The translations under genes and the position numbers were made by a program. From a virus, in the IMG/VR virus record IMGVR_UViG_3300022227_000002, positions 1-64,000 of that record: DNA of 64,000 nt. One strand, written 5' to 3'. Shown here one piece after another: positions 22,639 through 34,500 of this stretch. The notes below the pieces were generated by a model. That model ran no database searches, had not been told where the DNA came from, and saw only the letters and a program-made list of their open reading frames with translations. How positions within the stretch are numbered: the first letter of the stretch is position 1; each line of letters begins with the position of its first letter.

Positions 22639-24153
22639 ATGGGAAAAATAGATAGAAGATCATCAAAGCAAATGAACGTAGGACTTAATCCAGGTCCATA
22701 TGAAGCTATTGTTAGAAATGTTTTAGATCCTAAATATAATGGATCTCTTGAAGTAGAATTGTTAAAAAGCACTGGATCAGGAAATGTTTCTAAAGCTTCG
22801 GGTCAAAGAGTAACTGCAAAATATTTGTATCCTTTTTATGGTGCAACATCTCCTAGTTCTGTATCTAATAATGTAGGTTATAAACATAGTCAACAAAGTT
22901 ATGGAATGTGGTTTGTTCCACCTGACGTAGGAAATATTGTTATGGTTATATTTGTTGAAGGTCATATTAACAAAGCATATTGGTTTGGATGTGTACAACA
23001 AGAGTTAATGAATTTTATGATTCCTGGACATTCAGCAACTACTAATACAGATATAGATCCAGAGGAAAGAGCAGGTGGCGAAAAGGTTCCTGTTGTAGAA
23101 CATAATAAAGTTCGTTGGGGCACTCAAACAACAAATAAAGCTAATATGGTTAATTTGAAAAAACCTGTTAATGAAGATTTAGAAAATGTTTTAAAAACTC
23201 AAGGACTGTTAGCAGATGAAACAAGAGGAATAACAACAAGTAGTGCTAGAAGAGAAGTTCCTTCTTCTGTATTTGGGATTAGTACTCCTGGACCTTTAGA
23301 TAAAAAGACTGCTTCGTCAAATTTATCGAGATTAGGTGGAAGTACTTTTGTAATGGATGATGGGGACGATAAATTTATTAGAAAAACTAGTGCAAGTGAA
23401 GGTCCTTCAGATTATTCTAATTTAGAGTTAGGAGATGATGACGGAGATACAGGTTTACCTCATAATGAATTAATTAGATTAAGAACTAGAACAGGTCATC
23501 AACTTTTATTTCACAATACAGAAGATTTAATTTATATAGGTAATGCAAAAGGAACTTCCTGGGTAGAATTAAGTTCTGATGGAAAAGTAGATGTATATGC
23601 AGAAGATAGTATAAGTTTTCATACAAAAAATGATTTTAACTTAACAGCAGATAGAGATATTACTATGGAAGCAGGTGGAAATATAAACATTAAAGCAAGT
23701 GGACAAACTACTGCTGAAAAAGATACAAAAGGAAAAATTCAAATTGAATCTGCTTCAAAAACTAGTCTTGTAGTAGGTGAAGGAACATATATTACAACAA
23801 CAGGAAATTTAGAAGTTAATTCAACAGGTGAAACAAAAATTACATCAGGAGGAGGATCACATATTAACTCAGGTGGTAATCATTTAGAGACTGCACCAGA
23901 AATTCATATGAATGGTCCTGCGGCGGGTATAGCCATACAGGCTGTAGAACTTCCTACGCATAAATTACCTGGACATGAAGAATTACCTATATTAGCACAA
24001 CGTTCACCACAGCATGAACCGTGGATACAACACGAAAATTTAAACCCTGTAGCATTTAAAAGTACATTAACAGATAGAGATAAAACAGAAACAGTTAAAA
24101 ATGATCTAGAGATTACACCTATACCAGATACATTTAAAAACGCAAGGACTTAA
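22639..24153 (+). CDS. 5: Baseplate hub spike protein, gp5 type without lysozyme
   Basis: 504 residues. The N-terminal OB-fold part (about 12-130: PGPYEAIVRNVLDPKYNGSL, GMWFVPPDVGNIVMVIFVEG, KAYWFGCVQ) is the gp5/VgrG-type hub domain; the C-terminal part (about 295-430) has the short repeats of the triple-stranded beta-helix needle (DGKVDVYAEDSISFHTKNDF, AGGNINIKASG). The T4 lysozyme insert is absent, as in other phages that use a separate lysozyme or none. The PAAR tip follows five bases later. Confidence 0.88.
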   Translation: MGKIDRRSSKQMNVGLNPGPYEAIVRNVLDPKYNGSLEVELLKSTGSGNVSKASGQRVTAKYLYPFYGATSPSSVSNNVGYKHSQQSYGMWFVPPDVGNIVMVIFVEGHINKAYWFGCVQQELMNFMIPGHSATTNTDIDPEERAGGEKVPVVEHNKVRWGTQTTNKANMVNLKKPVNEDLENVLKTQGLLADETRGITTSSARREVPSSVFGISTPGPLDKKTASSNLSRLGGSTFVMDDGDDKFIRKTSASEGPSDYSNLELGDDDGDTGLPHNELIRLRTRTGHQLLFHNTEDLIYIGNAKGTSWVELSSDGKVDVYAEDSISFHTKNDFNLTADRDITMEAGGNINIKASGQTTAEKDTKGKIQIESASKTSLVVGEGTYITTTGNLEVNSTGETKITSGGGSHINSGGNHLETAPEIHMNGPAAGIAIQAVELPTHKLPGHEELPILAQRSPQHEPWIQHENLNPVAFKSTLTDRDKTETVKNDLEITPIPDTFKNART

Positions 24154-24157
24154 TATT

Positions 24158-24445
24158 ATGACTATACCAGTACATAGAGATACAGATTCACGTGTTTGTG
24201 GAGCATCTACAACTGTTGCAGGTAATACAACTGTATTTGCTAATACTTTATTAGTATCAGTTGATAGTGATCCAAACAGTCATGGTGGAGGATCTTTAAC
24301 AGCAACAAGTAATGCTGTTTTTGCCAATAATAAATTAGTGGTACATAACGCACCAGATTCTGCTTCACCAGATGCATTATGTCCTATCCCACCGCATTGT
24401 GGGCCTGATACTTCACAAGGATCACCTGATGTATTCACGGGTTAA
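24158..24445 (+). CDS. PAAR-type spike-tip protein
   Basis: 95 residues. The repeats with GxSxTVAGNTTVFAN, GGGSLTATSNAVFANNKLVV and the histidine/cysteine residues (His6, Cys14, His55 region, Cys87, His91) fit a PAAR cone that caps the gp5 needle and binds a metal at its tip (gp5.4 in T4). Directly after gp5. Confidence 0.82.
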   Translation: MTIPVHRDTDSRVCGASTTVAGNTTVFANTLLVSVDSDPNSHGGGSLTATSNAVFANNKLVVHNAPDSASPDALCPIPPHCGPDTSQGSPDVFTG

Positions 24446-24465
24446 TTTGAAGGTTAAATAATTAT

Positions 24466-24912
24466 ATGAGCACAAAAGAAAAAGCATTGTACAAACAAAT
24501 TGAAGTTAAGTCTAAAAACAAAGATAAGGCTTTAACTACCCAAAAATCTTATAAAGGAATTAGTACTGCTAATCCAGATAATACTAGTTTTACACTTCAT
24601 AATATTGCTTTAATTAAGCAAGACATAATTAATCATTTTCATATTACTCAAGGGGAAAAATTAGAAAATCCAGAGTTTGGAACAATTATTTGGGACGCAA
24701 TTCATGAGCCATTAACGGATGATTTAAAAGAAGCATTAACAAAAAATGTTACTGAAATAATCAATTATGACCCTAGAGTAAAAGTTAATGATGTGGTTAT
24801 AACTCAATACGAAAGCGGACTTCAAATTGAATGTGATTTAACTTATCTTGCTTACAACATATCTGAAGCAATGATGATGAAATTTGATGAGGAGGCTGGG
24901 TTAATAAATTAA
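24466..24912 (+). CDS. 25: Baseplate wedge protein, gp25 type
   Basis: 148 residues. LIKQDIINHFHITQGEKLENPEFGTIIWDAIHEPL (shown here only in part as a motif region, about residues 42-77) and the NYDPRVKVNDV motif are diagnostic for gp25, the lysozyme-like wedge component shared with type VI secretion. T4 gp25 is 132. Its wedge partners gp6 and gp7 follow. Confidence 0.92.
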   Translation: MSTKEKALYKQIEVKSKNKDKALTTQKSYKGISTANPDNTSFTLHNIALIKQDIINHFHITQGEKLENPEFGTIIWDAIHEPLTDDLKEALTKNVTEIINYDPRVKVNDVVITQYESGLQIECDLTYLAYNISEAMMMKFDEEAGLIN

Positions 24913-24961
24913 CAGAGCAGTTAACTAACACAAATAAATATGTTTAAAACAGGATAAAACA

Positions 24962-25072
24962 ATGATAGCAAGTTTTGTATATACAGCGTCAAATAGTTAT
25001 ATTACTACAATAATAACCCATACCGATGGTACAGTCCATACGGTTGTTAAACCTAAACCTAAAGGAAAATAA
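24962..25072 (+). CDS. 36-residue peptide gene coupled to gp6
   Basis: ATG at 24962 with AGGA seven bases upstream; 36 residues (MIASFVYTASNSYITTIITH... PKPKGK). Its TAA stop overlaps the gp6 ATG (TAATG), the same TAATG junction used between gp6 and gp7, and the gap after gp25 contains no other start. The beta-like sequence ends in a Lys/Pro tail. No family recognised. Either a real small baseplate-operon protein or a leader whose translation opens gp6. Confidence 0.5.
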   Translation: MIASFVYTASNSYITTIITHTDGTVHTVVKPKPKGK

Positions 25073-28000
25073 TGTCATCTACAAATAGACAAAATAGATT
25101 GTTATTAGCAGAAGATTGGGAGAGAGTTTATCAATCTTATAGAAATGCAGAGTTTAAAAGTTACGATTTTGATACAATTCGTAGAACGCTTATTAATTAC
25201 ATAAGACAAAATTATCCAGAAGATTTTAACGATTATATAGAATCAAGTGAGTATCTTGCATTAATAGATATGATTGCGTTTTTAGGTCAAAATATTGCTT
25301 ACAGAATAGACTTAAATGCAAGAGAAAATTTTATAGAATTATCTGAACGAAGAGAATCAGTTTTAAGATTAGCTAGACTATTAAGTTATAATGCTAGAAG
25401 AAATCAAGCGGCAAATGGAATTATTAAAGTAGAAACAGTTTCTACTACAGAAAATATAATGGATAGTAATAATTTAAATCTATCAGGACAAACTGTTACT
25501 TGGAATGATCCTGGTAATGTAAATTGGTATGAACAATTTGTAAAAGTTTTAAATTCTGCATTACCAGTTAATGAAAAATTTGGGAAACCAGTTAAAAAAG
25601 ATACGATAGATGGTATACCTACAAATACATATAGATTTGCTTCTATAGGAACAGATGTTCCAGTGTTTAATTTTTCAAAACAAGTAGATGGAAGAAATAC
25701 AGATTTTGAAATAGTATCAACTACTACAGAAAATTCATCTATTATAGAAGAAGTACCATTGGCAGGTAGAGCAGTATCTATGATTCACAGAGATGACGGT
25801 AAAGGTAGTGGTAGTAATAATACTGGATTTTTTATGCATTTTAGACAAGGTATAATGGATGTAGGTAATTTTAATGTTACTACTCCAAGTTCTAATCAAG
25901 CAATTAATATTGATGCTACAAATATTAATGATACAGATGTTTGGTTATATTCTACAAATGCTAATGGCATTGAAACTAATCTTTGGACAAAACTTTCAGC
26001 AACAGAAGGAAATAATGTAGTTTACAATAGTACAATTAAATCAATTAAAAACATTTATTCTGCAGTTACTAAAACAGACGATAGAGTATCATTACAATTT
26101 TCTGATGGAACTTTTGGAAATTTACCTCAAGGATCTTTTAAAGTTTATTATAGAACAAGTGATAACAGATCATTTAGAATAGTTCCAGATGATATGCAAA
26201 ATGTTGAAATAGATATTCCATATATTAGTGAAAATGGAAAATCGGAAACATTAACAATGGCATTTTCATTAAAATATACTGTAGACAATGCTACTATAAG
26301 TGAAACAAATGACAACATACGAGCTAATGCACCTTCTACGTATTACACACAAAATAGAATGGTTACAGCAGAAGATTATAATATTTCTCCTATGGCAGTT
26401 AATCAAGAAATTTTAAAAGTTAAATCAGTAAACAGAGTATCAAGCGGTGTGTCTAGATATTTTGATTTAATTGATAGCACAGGAAAGTATAGTAATACTA
26501 ATTTATATGGTAATGATGGAATAATTTATAAAGAAGAATTAGACGATTTAGGTACATTTACTTTTACTACAAGAACAGACATTGAAGGAAATCTTATTAA
26601 TACAATTGAACCAGGATTGTCAACTAAAAGAGTTTATAACTTTTATACTGATAAATTTCCAAAAATTTTATTAACTGATATTAATCCAGTATGGACTCAA
26701 GTATCTAAAGCAACAAATCAAAGTACAGGTAATTTACAAGATGCAAATTCAACAAAATATCAAGTAGGAACATATACAGCAAGTCAATTAAAATATATTG
26801 AAGCTGGTGCTCTTTGTAAATTTGAAGCACCAACAGGCTATCATATTATGTCTGATGGAACATTAATGGCGGGTGCGGCGGACCATGCCGGAGCATCTAC
26901 TTATAAATGGACAGGAGTAGTTAGTGTTTCTACAGATGGTACAACTGACCTTGCAGATGGTTCAGGTGCAATTAAATTTAATGATATTATACCAAGTACT
27001 GCAATATTAACACAAATTATTCCTAAATTTAACAAGTATCTAAGTACTGATGTTAAAACACAAATAATTGATCAAATATTTGCATATAAAACTTTTGGAT
27101 TAAGATATGATTTGTCTACTAGAAAATGGAAACTTGTAGATGAAAATAATTTAAATCTTTTTGGTGCGTTTAGTACAGGAAAAACAGGAGATACTAGTAA
27201 TGCACAATTAGATGCAAGTTGGCTTCTTAAATTTACTAACAATGGAGAAACGTATACTATGACATCAAGAGGTATGCGTTATGTATTTGAAAGTGATAAA
27301 GAAATTAGATTCTTTTATGATAGTGCAGATAGAAATTTTGATTATAAATCAGGAAAAATATTACAAGACAGAATTTCTGTATTAAGCATAAACACTGCTC
27401 CAGATGTAATAACACCTATGAATAATGAAGTTGCATTTGATATTACAAAAGAATATAGAAATACAGATGGCTATGTAGACAGTAAAAAAATAGAATTAAC
27501 GCATTATGATTCAGATCAAGATGGTATTGTAGATAACCCAACTGCATTTGATGACGTCGTTGCTTCTTCTGTAAACAGTTCTACGAAATATATTTTCCAA
27601 AAGAAATATACTTCTAATAATATAGAAGAATGGAGATATATTAATGCTACGGCAGAACTTATTTTTGTAAGACAAAATAATAGCTCTATAGGAGCATATA
27701 GTACCTATACTGATGATAGTATAATTTATTTGATAGATGATGATGCATTTAAAATAGTAAATGGTACTAATAATACACTTACAGATACAACAAATTATAA
27801 AGTTCATGTAGGTCGAGACAAACTTAAATTTCAATATGTACATACTGTAGATAGTAATACACGATTAGATGCTAGTTCAACTAATATTATGGATTTATAT
27901 ATGGTAACTAAAACATTTGATATAAATTTTAGACAATGGTTAAACGGTACACTTACTACAAAACCTTTACCACCTAGTAGTGATGCATTGTATACTAGTT

Positions 28001-28515
28001 ACAGCACACAACTTAATTCTATAAAATCAATTAGTGATGAAATTATATATCATCCTGTAAAATATAAAATTTTATTTGGGTCTCAAGCTGAAACAGATTT
28101 ACAAGCCTCATTTAAAATTGTTAAAAATGCTTTAGAAGTTACAAATGATAGTGATATTAAAAGTAGAGTACTAACAGCTATTGGTCAATTCTTTGAATTA
28201 GACCATTGGGATTTTGGTGATACATTTTATTTTTCAGAATTGAGTACATATGTAATGAATGAACTAGCTCCAGATATTTCAACTTTCATTATTGTCCCTA
28301 ATGAATCTACACAAAGTTTTGGTAGTCTTTATGAAGTTAAATCAGAAAATGATGAAATCTTTGTTAGTGGGGCAACCTTAGACAATATAGAAATTATAGA
28401 TGCCGTGACGGCGGCTAAAATTAAAGCATCTGGCAAAGTTGTGTCAACTACATCCTCAACCAGTACTGGAGTGACAAGTAATACAACTGGGACCAGCACT
28501 GGAAGTGGATACTAA
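25072..28515 (+). CDS. 6: Baseplate wedge protein, gp6 type, enlarged
   Basis: 1147 residues against 660 in T4. The first 130 (WERVYQSYRNAEFKSYDFDTIRRTLINYIRQNYPEDFNDYIESSEYLALIDMIAFLGQ, here a motif region, about 15-72) and the EIVSTTTENSSI..., AEDYNISPMAVN parts are the gp6/J-like conserved regions of the wedge. The extra length is in inserted beta-rich domains in the middle and C-terminus. The end is Ser/Thr/Gly-rich. Starts at TAATG with the small 24962 gene and ends at TAATG with gp7, so the three are translationally coupled. Confidence 0.9.
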   Translation: MSSTNRQNRLLLAEDWERVYQSYRNAEFKSYDFDTIRRTLINYIRQNYPEDFNDYIESSEYLALIDMIAFLGQNIAYRIDLNARENFIELSERRESVLRLARLLSYNARRNQAANGIIKVETVSTTENIMDSNNLNLSGQTVTWNDPGNVNWYEQFVKVLNSALPVNEKFGKPVKKDTIDGIPTNTYRFASIGTDVPVFNFSKQVDGRNTDFEIVSTTTENSSIIEEVPLAGRAVSMIHRDDGKGSGSNNTGFFMHFRQGIMDVGNFNVTTPSSNQAINIDATNINDTDVWLYSTNANGIETNLWTKLSATEGNNVVYNSTIKSIKNIYSAVTKTDDRVSLQFSDGTFGNLPQGSFKVYYRTSDNRSFRIVPDDMQNVEIDIPYISENGKSETLTMAFSLKYTVDNATISETNDNIRANAPSTYYTQNRMVTAEDYNISPMAVNQEILKVKSVNRVSSGVSRYFDLIDSTGKYSNTNLYGNDGIIYKEELDDLGTFTFTTRTDIEGNLINTIEPGLSTKRVYNFYTDKFPKILLTDINPVWTQVSKATNQSTGNLQDANSTKYQVGTYTASQLKYIEAGALCKFEAPTGYHIMSDGTLMAGAADHAGASTYKWTGVVSVSTDGTTDLADGSGAIKFNDIIPSTAILTQIIPKFNKYLSTDVKTQIIDQIFAYKTFGLRYDLSTRKWKLVDENNLNLFGAFSTGKTGDTSNAQLDASWLLKFTNNGETYTMTSRGMRYVFESDKEIRFFYDSADRNFDYKSGKILQDRISVLSINTAPDVITPMNNEVAFDITKEYRNTDGYVDSKKIELTHYDSDQDGIVDNPTAFDDVVASSVNSSTKYIFQKKYTSNNIEEWRYINATAELIFVRQNNSSIGAYSTYTDDSIIYLIDDDAFKIVNGTNNTLTDTTNYKVHVGRDKLKFQYVHTVDSNTRLDASSTNIMDLYMVTKTFDINFRQWLNGTLTTKPLPPSSDALYTSYSTQLNSIKSISDEIIYHPVKYKILFGSQAETDLQASFKIVKNALEVTNDSDIKSRVLTAIGQFFELDHWDFGDTFYFSELSTYVMNELAPDISTFIIVPNESTQSFGSLYEVKSENDEIFVSGATLDNIEIIDAVTAAKIKASGKVVSTTSSTSTGVTSNTTGTSTGSGY

Positions 28516-31500
28516 TGGCATACGATAAAGATCAAAAAGAATTTCCATTACCCGCAGGAGATGAGTCAAACTCTTTACGCAAGACGTCTGAGTTTTTACC
28601 CAGGTATTTTAGAACACCGGTAAATGAAAAATTCCTTCATAGTACTTTAGATCAATTATTATCTCCTGGATCGGTCCAAAAATTAACTGCTTATTATGGT
28701 AGAAAATCTAGTAAAGCACATACTACTAGTGATGTTTATGTACCTGAAGTTTCAGCTGATAGAGAAAATTACAAATTAGAGCCTTCTACATTAATTAAAG
28801 ATAATTTAGAACAAACAGTATTTCATAAAGATTATATTGACTATATTAATCAAATTAAAGCATTAGGTGGTAATGCAGATGATCATAGTATTCTTAATAA
28901 ACAAGAATTCTATGCTTGGTCTCCACATATTTGTTGGGACAAGTTTTATAATTTTAGAGAATATTATTGGATGCCTTATGGTCCACTAACTATTTCAATT
29001 GCCGGACAACAACAAAATATTACAAGTACCTATACTGTAGAAGTTAAAAATAATGTAGATAGCTATGCGTATTTGTTTACACCTGATGGATTAACTCAAA
29101 ATCCAAATTTAAAATTATATAGAGGTCAAACTTATATTTTTGATGTATCTACAGCTGGTTTACCTTTTACAATTAAAACTGTTAGATCATTAAGTGATGA
29201 TTATCTTTATACTAACGGTGTTTCAGCACAAAAAGTAGAATCAGGATTAGTTGCTTTTCAAGTTCCAGAATCAGCTCCAGATTTATTGTATTATGGTGCA
29301 AGTAATGACATTAATGTATTTGGAGAATTAAGAATTCATAATATAAGTGAAAATACTTACATAAACGTAGATACAGATGTTATAGGTAAAAAAACTTATA
29401 CTCTTACTGATGGAACAGAACTTTCAAATGGAATGAAAGTTCATTTTACTGGTAATGTAACGCCAACAAAATATGCATCGGATGATTGGTATGTTGAAGG
29501 TGTAGGTACTGCTATTCAATTAATAAATGAAAAAGATTTAGAAATTTCAAGCATTTATTCTCAAACTTTTGACGTTCCATTTGATACACAAAAATTTGAC
29601 AGAGTAGGTTTTGGAACAGCAACAACTTATGCAATTGCAAAAGACTATGTTGTAATTAATAAAGGATCTTTAGATAAAAATCCTTGGTCACGTTATAATA
29701 GATGGACTCATAAATCAGTAATAGAATCAAGTGCAAAAGTTAATCAAGAAATCCCTACATTTGATGAAAGTTTAAGAGCTAAACGTCCTGTTATAGAATT
29801 TGAAGCGGGATTAAAATTACATGAATACGGAACTAAAGCTAAAGATAGTATTGACTTAATAGATACAGCAACAACAGATGTAATGTCAACTATTGAAGGT
29901 TCTATAGGATACTATGTAGATGGAACTTTACTTGTAGAAGGTATGCGAGTATTGTTTACTGCTGACACAGATTTAACTGTTAATAATAAAATTTATACTG
30001 TAAAAATTATAACCATAACTTCAAATGGTGTTGCTACAAAACAAATTGCTCTTCAAGAAGCCGCAGATACTACACCAAATACTAATGATGTTGTTTTAAT
30101 TAAAAATGGAACAAAAAACATTGGTAAAATGTATTATTATGATGGTTCAAAATGGAAAATAACACAATCAAAAACTAAAGTAAATCAATCTCCATTATTT
30201 GATTTATTTGATAGTAATGGTATAAGTTATGCAAATACAACAACTTATACAAGTACAAATTTTCCTGGAAATAAAATTTTTAGTTATAAAGAAGGAACAG
30301 GAACTAATGATACAGAATTAGGATTTCCTTTAACATATCAAAGTGTCACTAATATGGGGGACATTGTTTTTAATTTTAATTTAATAAATGAAACATTTTC
30401 TTATCAAACAGCAGATACATTAACAACAATTGATACTAATACGGGTTTGTTAAGAAAATATTCTGATTTAGCTACTTTTAAAGTTATATCTGGCTGGGAA
30501 ACTGCAGATGTTAAAAGCAGTCAAAGAGTTATTAGACAATATGATGTGTCTACGCAAGTAAATGATTTTGCAGTAGATGTATATGAAAGAAGTGGCGATA
30601 TAAATGATTTAAGTGTTAAAGTTTTTGTTAATCATAAAATTAAAAGAGATACAATTGATTATGCTATTAATAGAATTAATGGTATTGCATATATTAGATT
30701 TACAAAAGATTTAATAGCAGGTGATATAGTTATTTTAAAAACTAAAAGTGCTACAAAGAAAAATACAAATGGATATTATGAATTTCCTAAAAATCTTGAA
30801 TCTAATCCATTAAACAACAAAGTATCTACATTTACTTTAGGACAAGTAGGAGATCACGTTAATTCAATTGTAGAAGAAGTTCCAGGATTTATTGGGGTTT
30901 CACCAGGTAGTAATAATTTAAGAGATTTAGGTATTATTTCTAAATATGGTAGAAAATTTTTACAGCATTCAGGATTAACAAATCTTGCTATATATCATCT
31001 TTGCAACAAAGAGAATAATATAGTTAAAGCAATAAGATATTCTCAAAATGAATATGGTAAATTTAAAAGACAATTTATAGAACAAGCTAAAAATTTAGGA
31101 ATGGATGGAACACCAGCTAATATGGTGGATGAAGTTCTTAGAAGAATTAATAAAGATAAAACTAAAAGTATGCCTTTTTATTTTACCGATATGGTGGGTG
31201 CAGGCGGTTCTAAAAAAACATCAATTACAGTAGGAGATCCGGGTAATCCATATTACGCATTAACAAATACATTTTCGTTAAGTGAATTAAGTGATAAGTC
31301 AGTATTAGTTTATAAAAATGATGTACAATTATTACATGATACTGATTATGTGTTTAATAGTGAAGGCTTTATTCAAATAAAAACAACTTTATTAAAAAAT
31401 GATAAACTTGCTATTGTAGAATATGACACAACAAATGGTTCATATATTCCTGCAACTCCAACTAAATTAGGTTTATATCCTAAATCTGTACCTTCAATAT

Positions 31501-34500
31501 ATAGTGATACTACAGCAATAACTCCAATTAATGTAATACAAGGACATGATGGTAGTATAGAAGTAGCTTACAATGATTATAGAGATGATATATTATTAGA
31601 ATTAGAAAAAAGAATTTATAATAATCTTAAAGTTGCTTATGATGATGAAGTATTTGACCTTCATGATTTTATTCCAGGACATTATAGAAAAACAGATTAT
31701 TCTTTAGACGCTATTAACAAGAGTTTATTAGTAGACTTTACTAATTGGTTAAGTTTTGTAGGCAATATTGATTATACAGAAAATACATACCAAACAACAC
31801 ACGGTAGTGATCCTTTTGTTTTTAATTATGGATCTATGTCTAGTTATGATAGTAAACCACTATTAGGTTGGTGGAGAGGAATTTATAAACAAGCATATGA
31901 TACAGATAGACCACATAGTCATCCTTGGGAAATATTGGGTTTTGCAGAAAAACCAACTTGGTTTGATACTGTTTATGGATCGGCTCCTTATACTAGTGAC
32001 AACTTAATTTTATGGCAAGATTTACAAGATGGTGCTATTCGAGAACCTAATAAAAATGTTGTAATTAAAGACAATTATAAAAGACCTGACTTACTTAAAC
32101 ATATACCTGTTAATTCTTTGGGCCTTTTAATAAGTCCACACGATAGTAATTTTTCACAAGAATATGTTGCTCATTTAACTAGAGATCCATTTAAATTTGG
32201 TGATCACGCACCAGTAGAAAATGCATGGCGAAGAAGTTCTGATTATCCTTTTGCTGTTATGACATCTTGGATATTAAATCAACCTAGTCATGCTATTACA
32301 GTAGGTTGGGATAGATCAAGAGTTATAAGAAATACTGCAAAACAACTTGTATATAAAGATACAGGATCAAGAATTAAATTAGCTGATCTTAAATTTCCAA
32401 ATTCTATTAGTGATGAAAATAAAGTTTTAACAGCAGGATTTGTAAATTATATTTACGAATATGTTGAAACAGATTTATTAACAAATTATTCTGATTATAG
32501 AGATAATGTTAAAAAAATTATTAACCAATTAGCATTTAAAGTTCGTGGTTATACTAAAAAAGACAAATTTAAATTACTATTAGATAGTAGAACTCCTTTA
32601 AACACTAGTAACGTGTTTGTTCCTGATGAAAATTATGATGTAATACTTAATACAAGTTCTCCTATAGATGTAGTAACTTATAGTGGAATAATTATAGAAA
32701 AATTAGCGGCGGGATTTACAATTAAAGGTTATGATAAAAATGCTCCAACTTTAAAATATTTTGCACCTATTAAAAAACAAGCCGACCCAGTTATTAGAAT
32801 AGGTGGAATAAGTTCATCTTTTGTAAATTGGGGAGAAAATAAAAGATATGATGTAGGAATGATTGCAAAATTTGGTGATGATTATTATTCTACAAAAGAT
32901 CAACACATATCTAGTACAACATTTGATGGTACAAAATTTATTAAATTACAAGAATTACCTATTGAAGGTGGTGCTTCTGCATACTTACGTAACAATTTCG
33001 AAACTACTATTTCTGAAATTGCATATGGCTCTTTGTTTAGAGAAATTCAAGATGTTTTTGATTTTATTCTTGGTTATGGAAAATACCTTGAGTCTTTAGG
33101 ATTTATATTTGACGAATTTAACAAAGATATAAGAGCAGTTGCTAATTGGCAATTAAGTGCTAAAGAATTTTTATATTGGACAACACAAGGTTGGGCCGAA
33201 GGATCAATAATATCTTTAAGTCCATTAGCTAATAAATTAAAATTAAAAACAAAATATTGTGTGGGAGATAATGTATTTGATAATTTTTATGATTATACAT
33301 TATTTAAAGAAGACGGTACTAAACTTGATAAAGAATTTGTAAGAATAGTAAAACAGTATAATGATTATGAAATAATAACAAAAAATACTGTTAATGGAAT
33401 TTATTATGCAAAAATTCCATTAGTACAAAAAGAACACGTAGTATTAATGGATAATAAAACAATATTCAGCGATATAATTTATGATGTAGAATCTGGATAT
33501 AGACAAGATAGAATAAAAGTTCTTGGTTATGTTACAGCAGATTGGACTGGTGGATTAAGTATACCAGGATTCATTTATGATCAAGCTAATATAATTGAAT
33601 GGTCACCTTATACTGATTATGTGATGAGTGACATTGTAAAACATAAAGAATTTTATTATACTGCTAAAAATAAAATAAAAGGTAGTGCAACGTTTATTGA
33701 TGCAGACTGGGATAGATTAGATAACAAACCTAAACCAGATTTATTACCTAACTTCGAATATAAAACTAATCAATTTGCAGACTTTTTTGATTTAGATACA
33801 GATAATTTTGATTCAACTCAACAAAGAATGGCTCAACATTTAATAGGTTATCAAAAAAGACAATTTTTACAAAATATTATTAATGATGATGTTTCACAAT
33901 ATAAATTTTATCAAGGATACATTCAGGAAAAAGGAACTAAAAATGTATTAACTAAATTATTTGATGCATTATCGTCTGCAGATAAAGAAAGTGTAGACTT
34001 TTTTGAAGAGTGGGCAATTAGAAAAGGACACTATGGTGTAAGTCAAGGATTTGAAGAAGTAGAATATACTTTAGATGATAGTAAATTTAGATCTAATCCA
34101 CAACCTTTTGAATTAACAAATACTATAGATCCTTTAGCTACAGATTTAGTTATTAGACAGAAAGACAGTGATGTATATCTTAAACCTGAAAATTATACGC
34201 ATAAACCTTTCCCAACAAAATATGAAAGTATTCCATATTTGCCAACTGCTGGATATGTAGATCCTAGTGATGTTAAATTTATTGTGGCAAAATATGATGA
34301 CATATTAAATTTAGATGTAGCTGAATTAAAACAAGGACATTATGTATGGGTAGGAAATTATAAAAATGATTGGGAAGTATTTAAATTCTCCAATACTCAA
34401 GCCAAATTAAGTAAAATAGAAAAGTCAGGTGATTTAATTTTAGTTACTACACAAAATACTGCAAATGTAACCGTTGGAGAAGTTTTTGCTATACGAGTAG

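Noticed and set aside
22639-24153. A lysozyme domain in gp5 as in T4
   Set aside because: The catalytic Glu-Asp-Thr type region is absent between the OB-like and needle parts; the length leaves no room.
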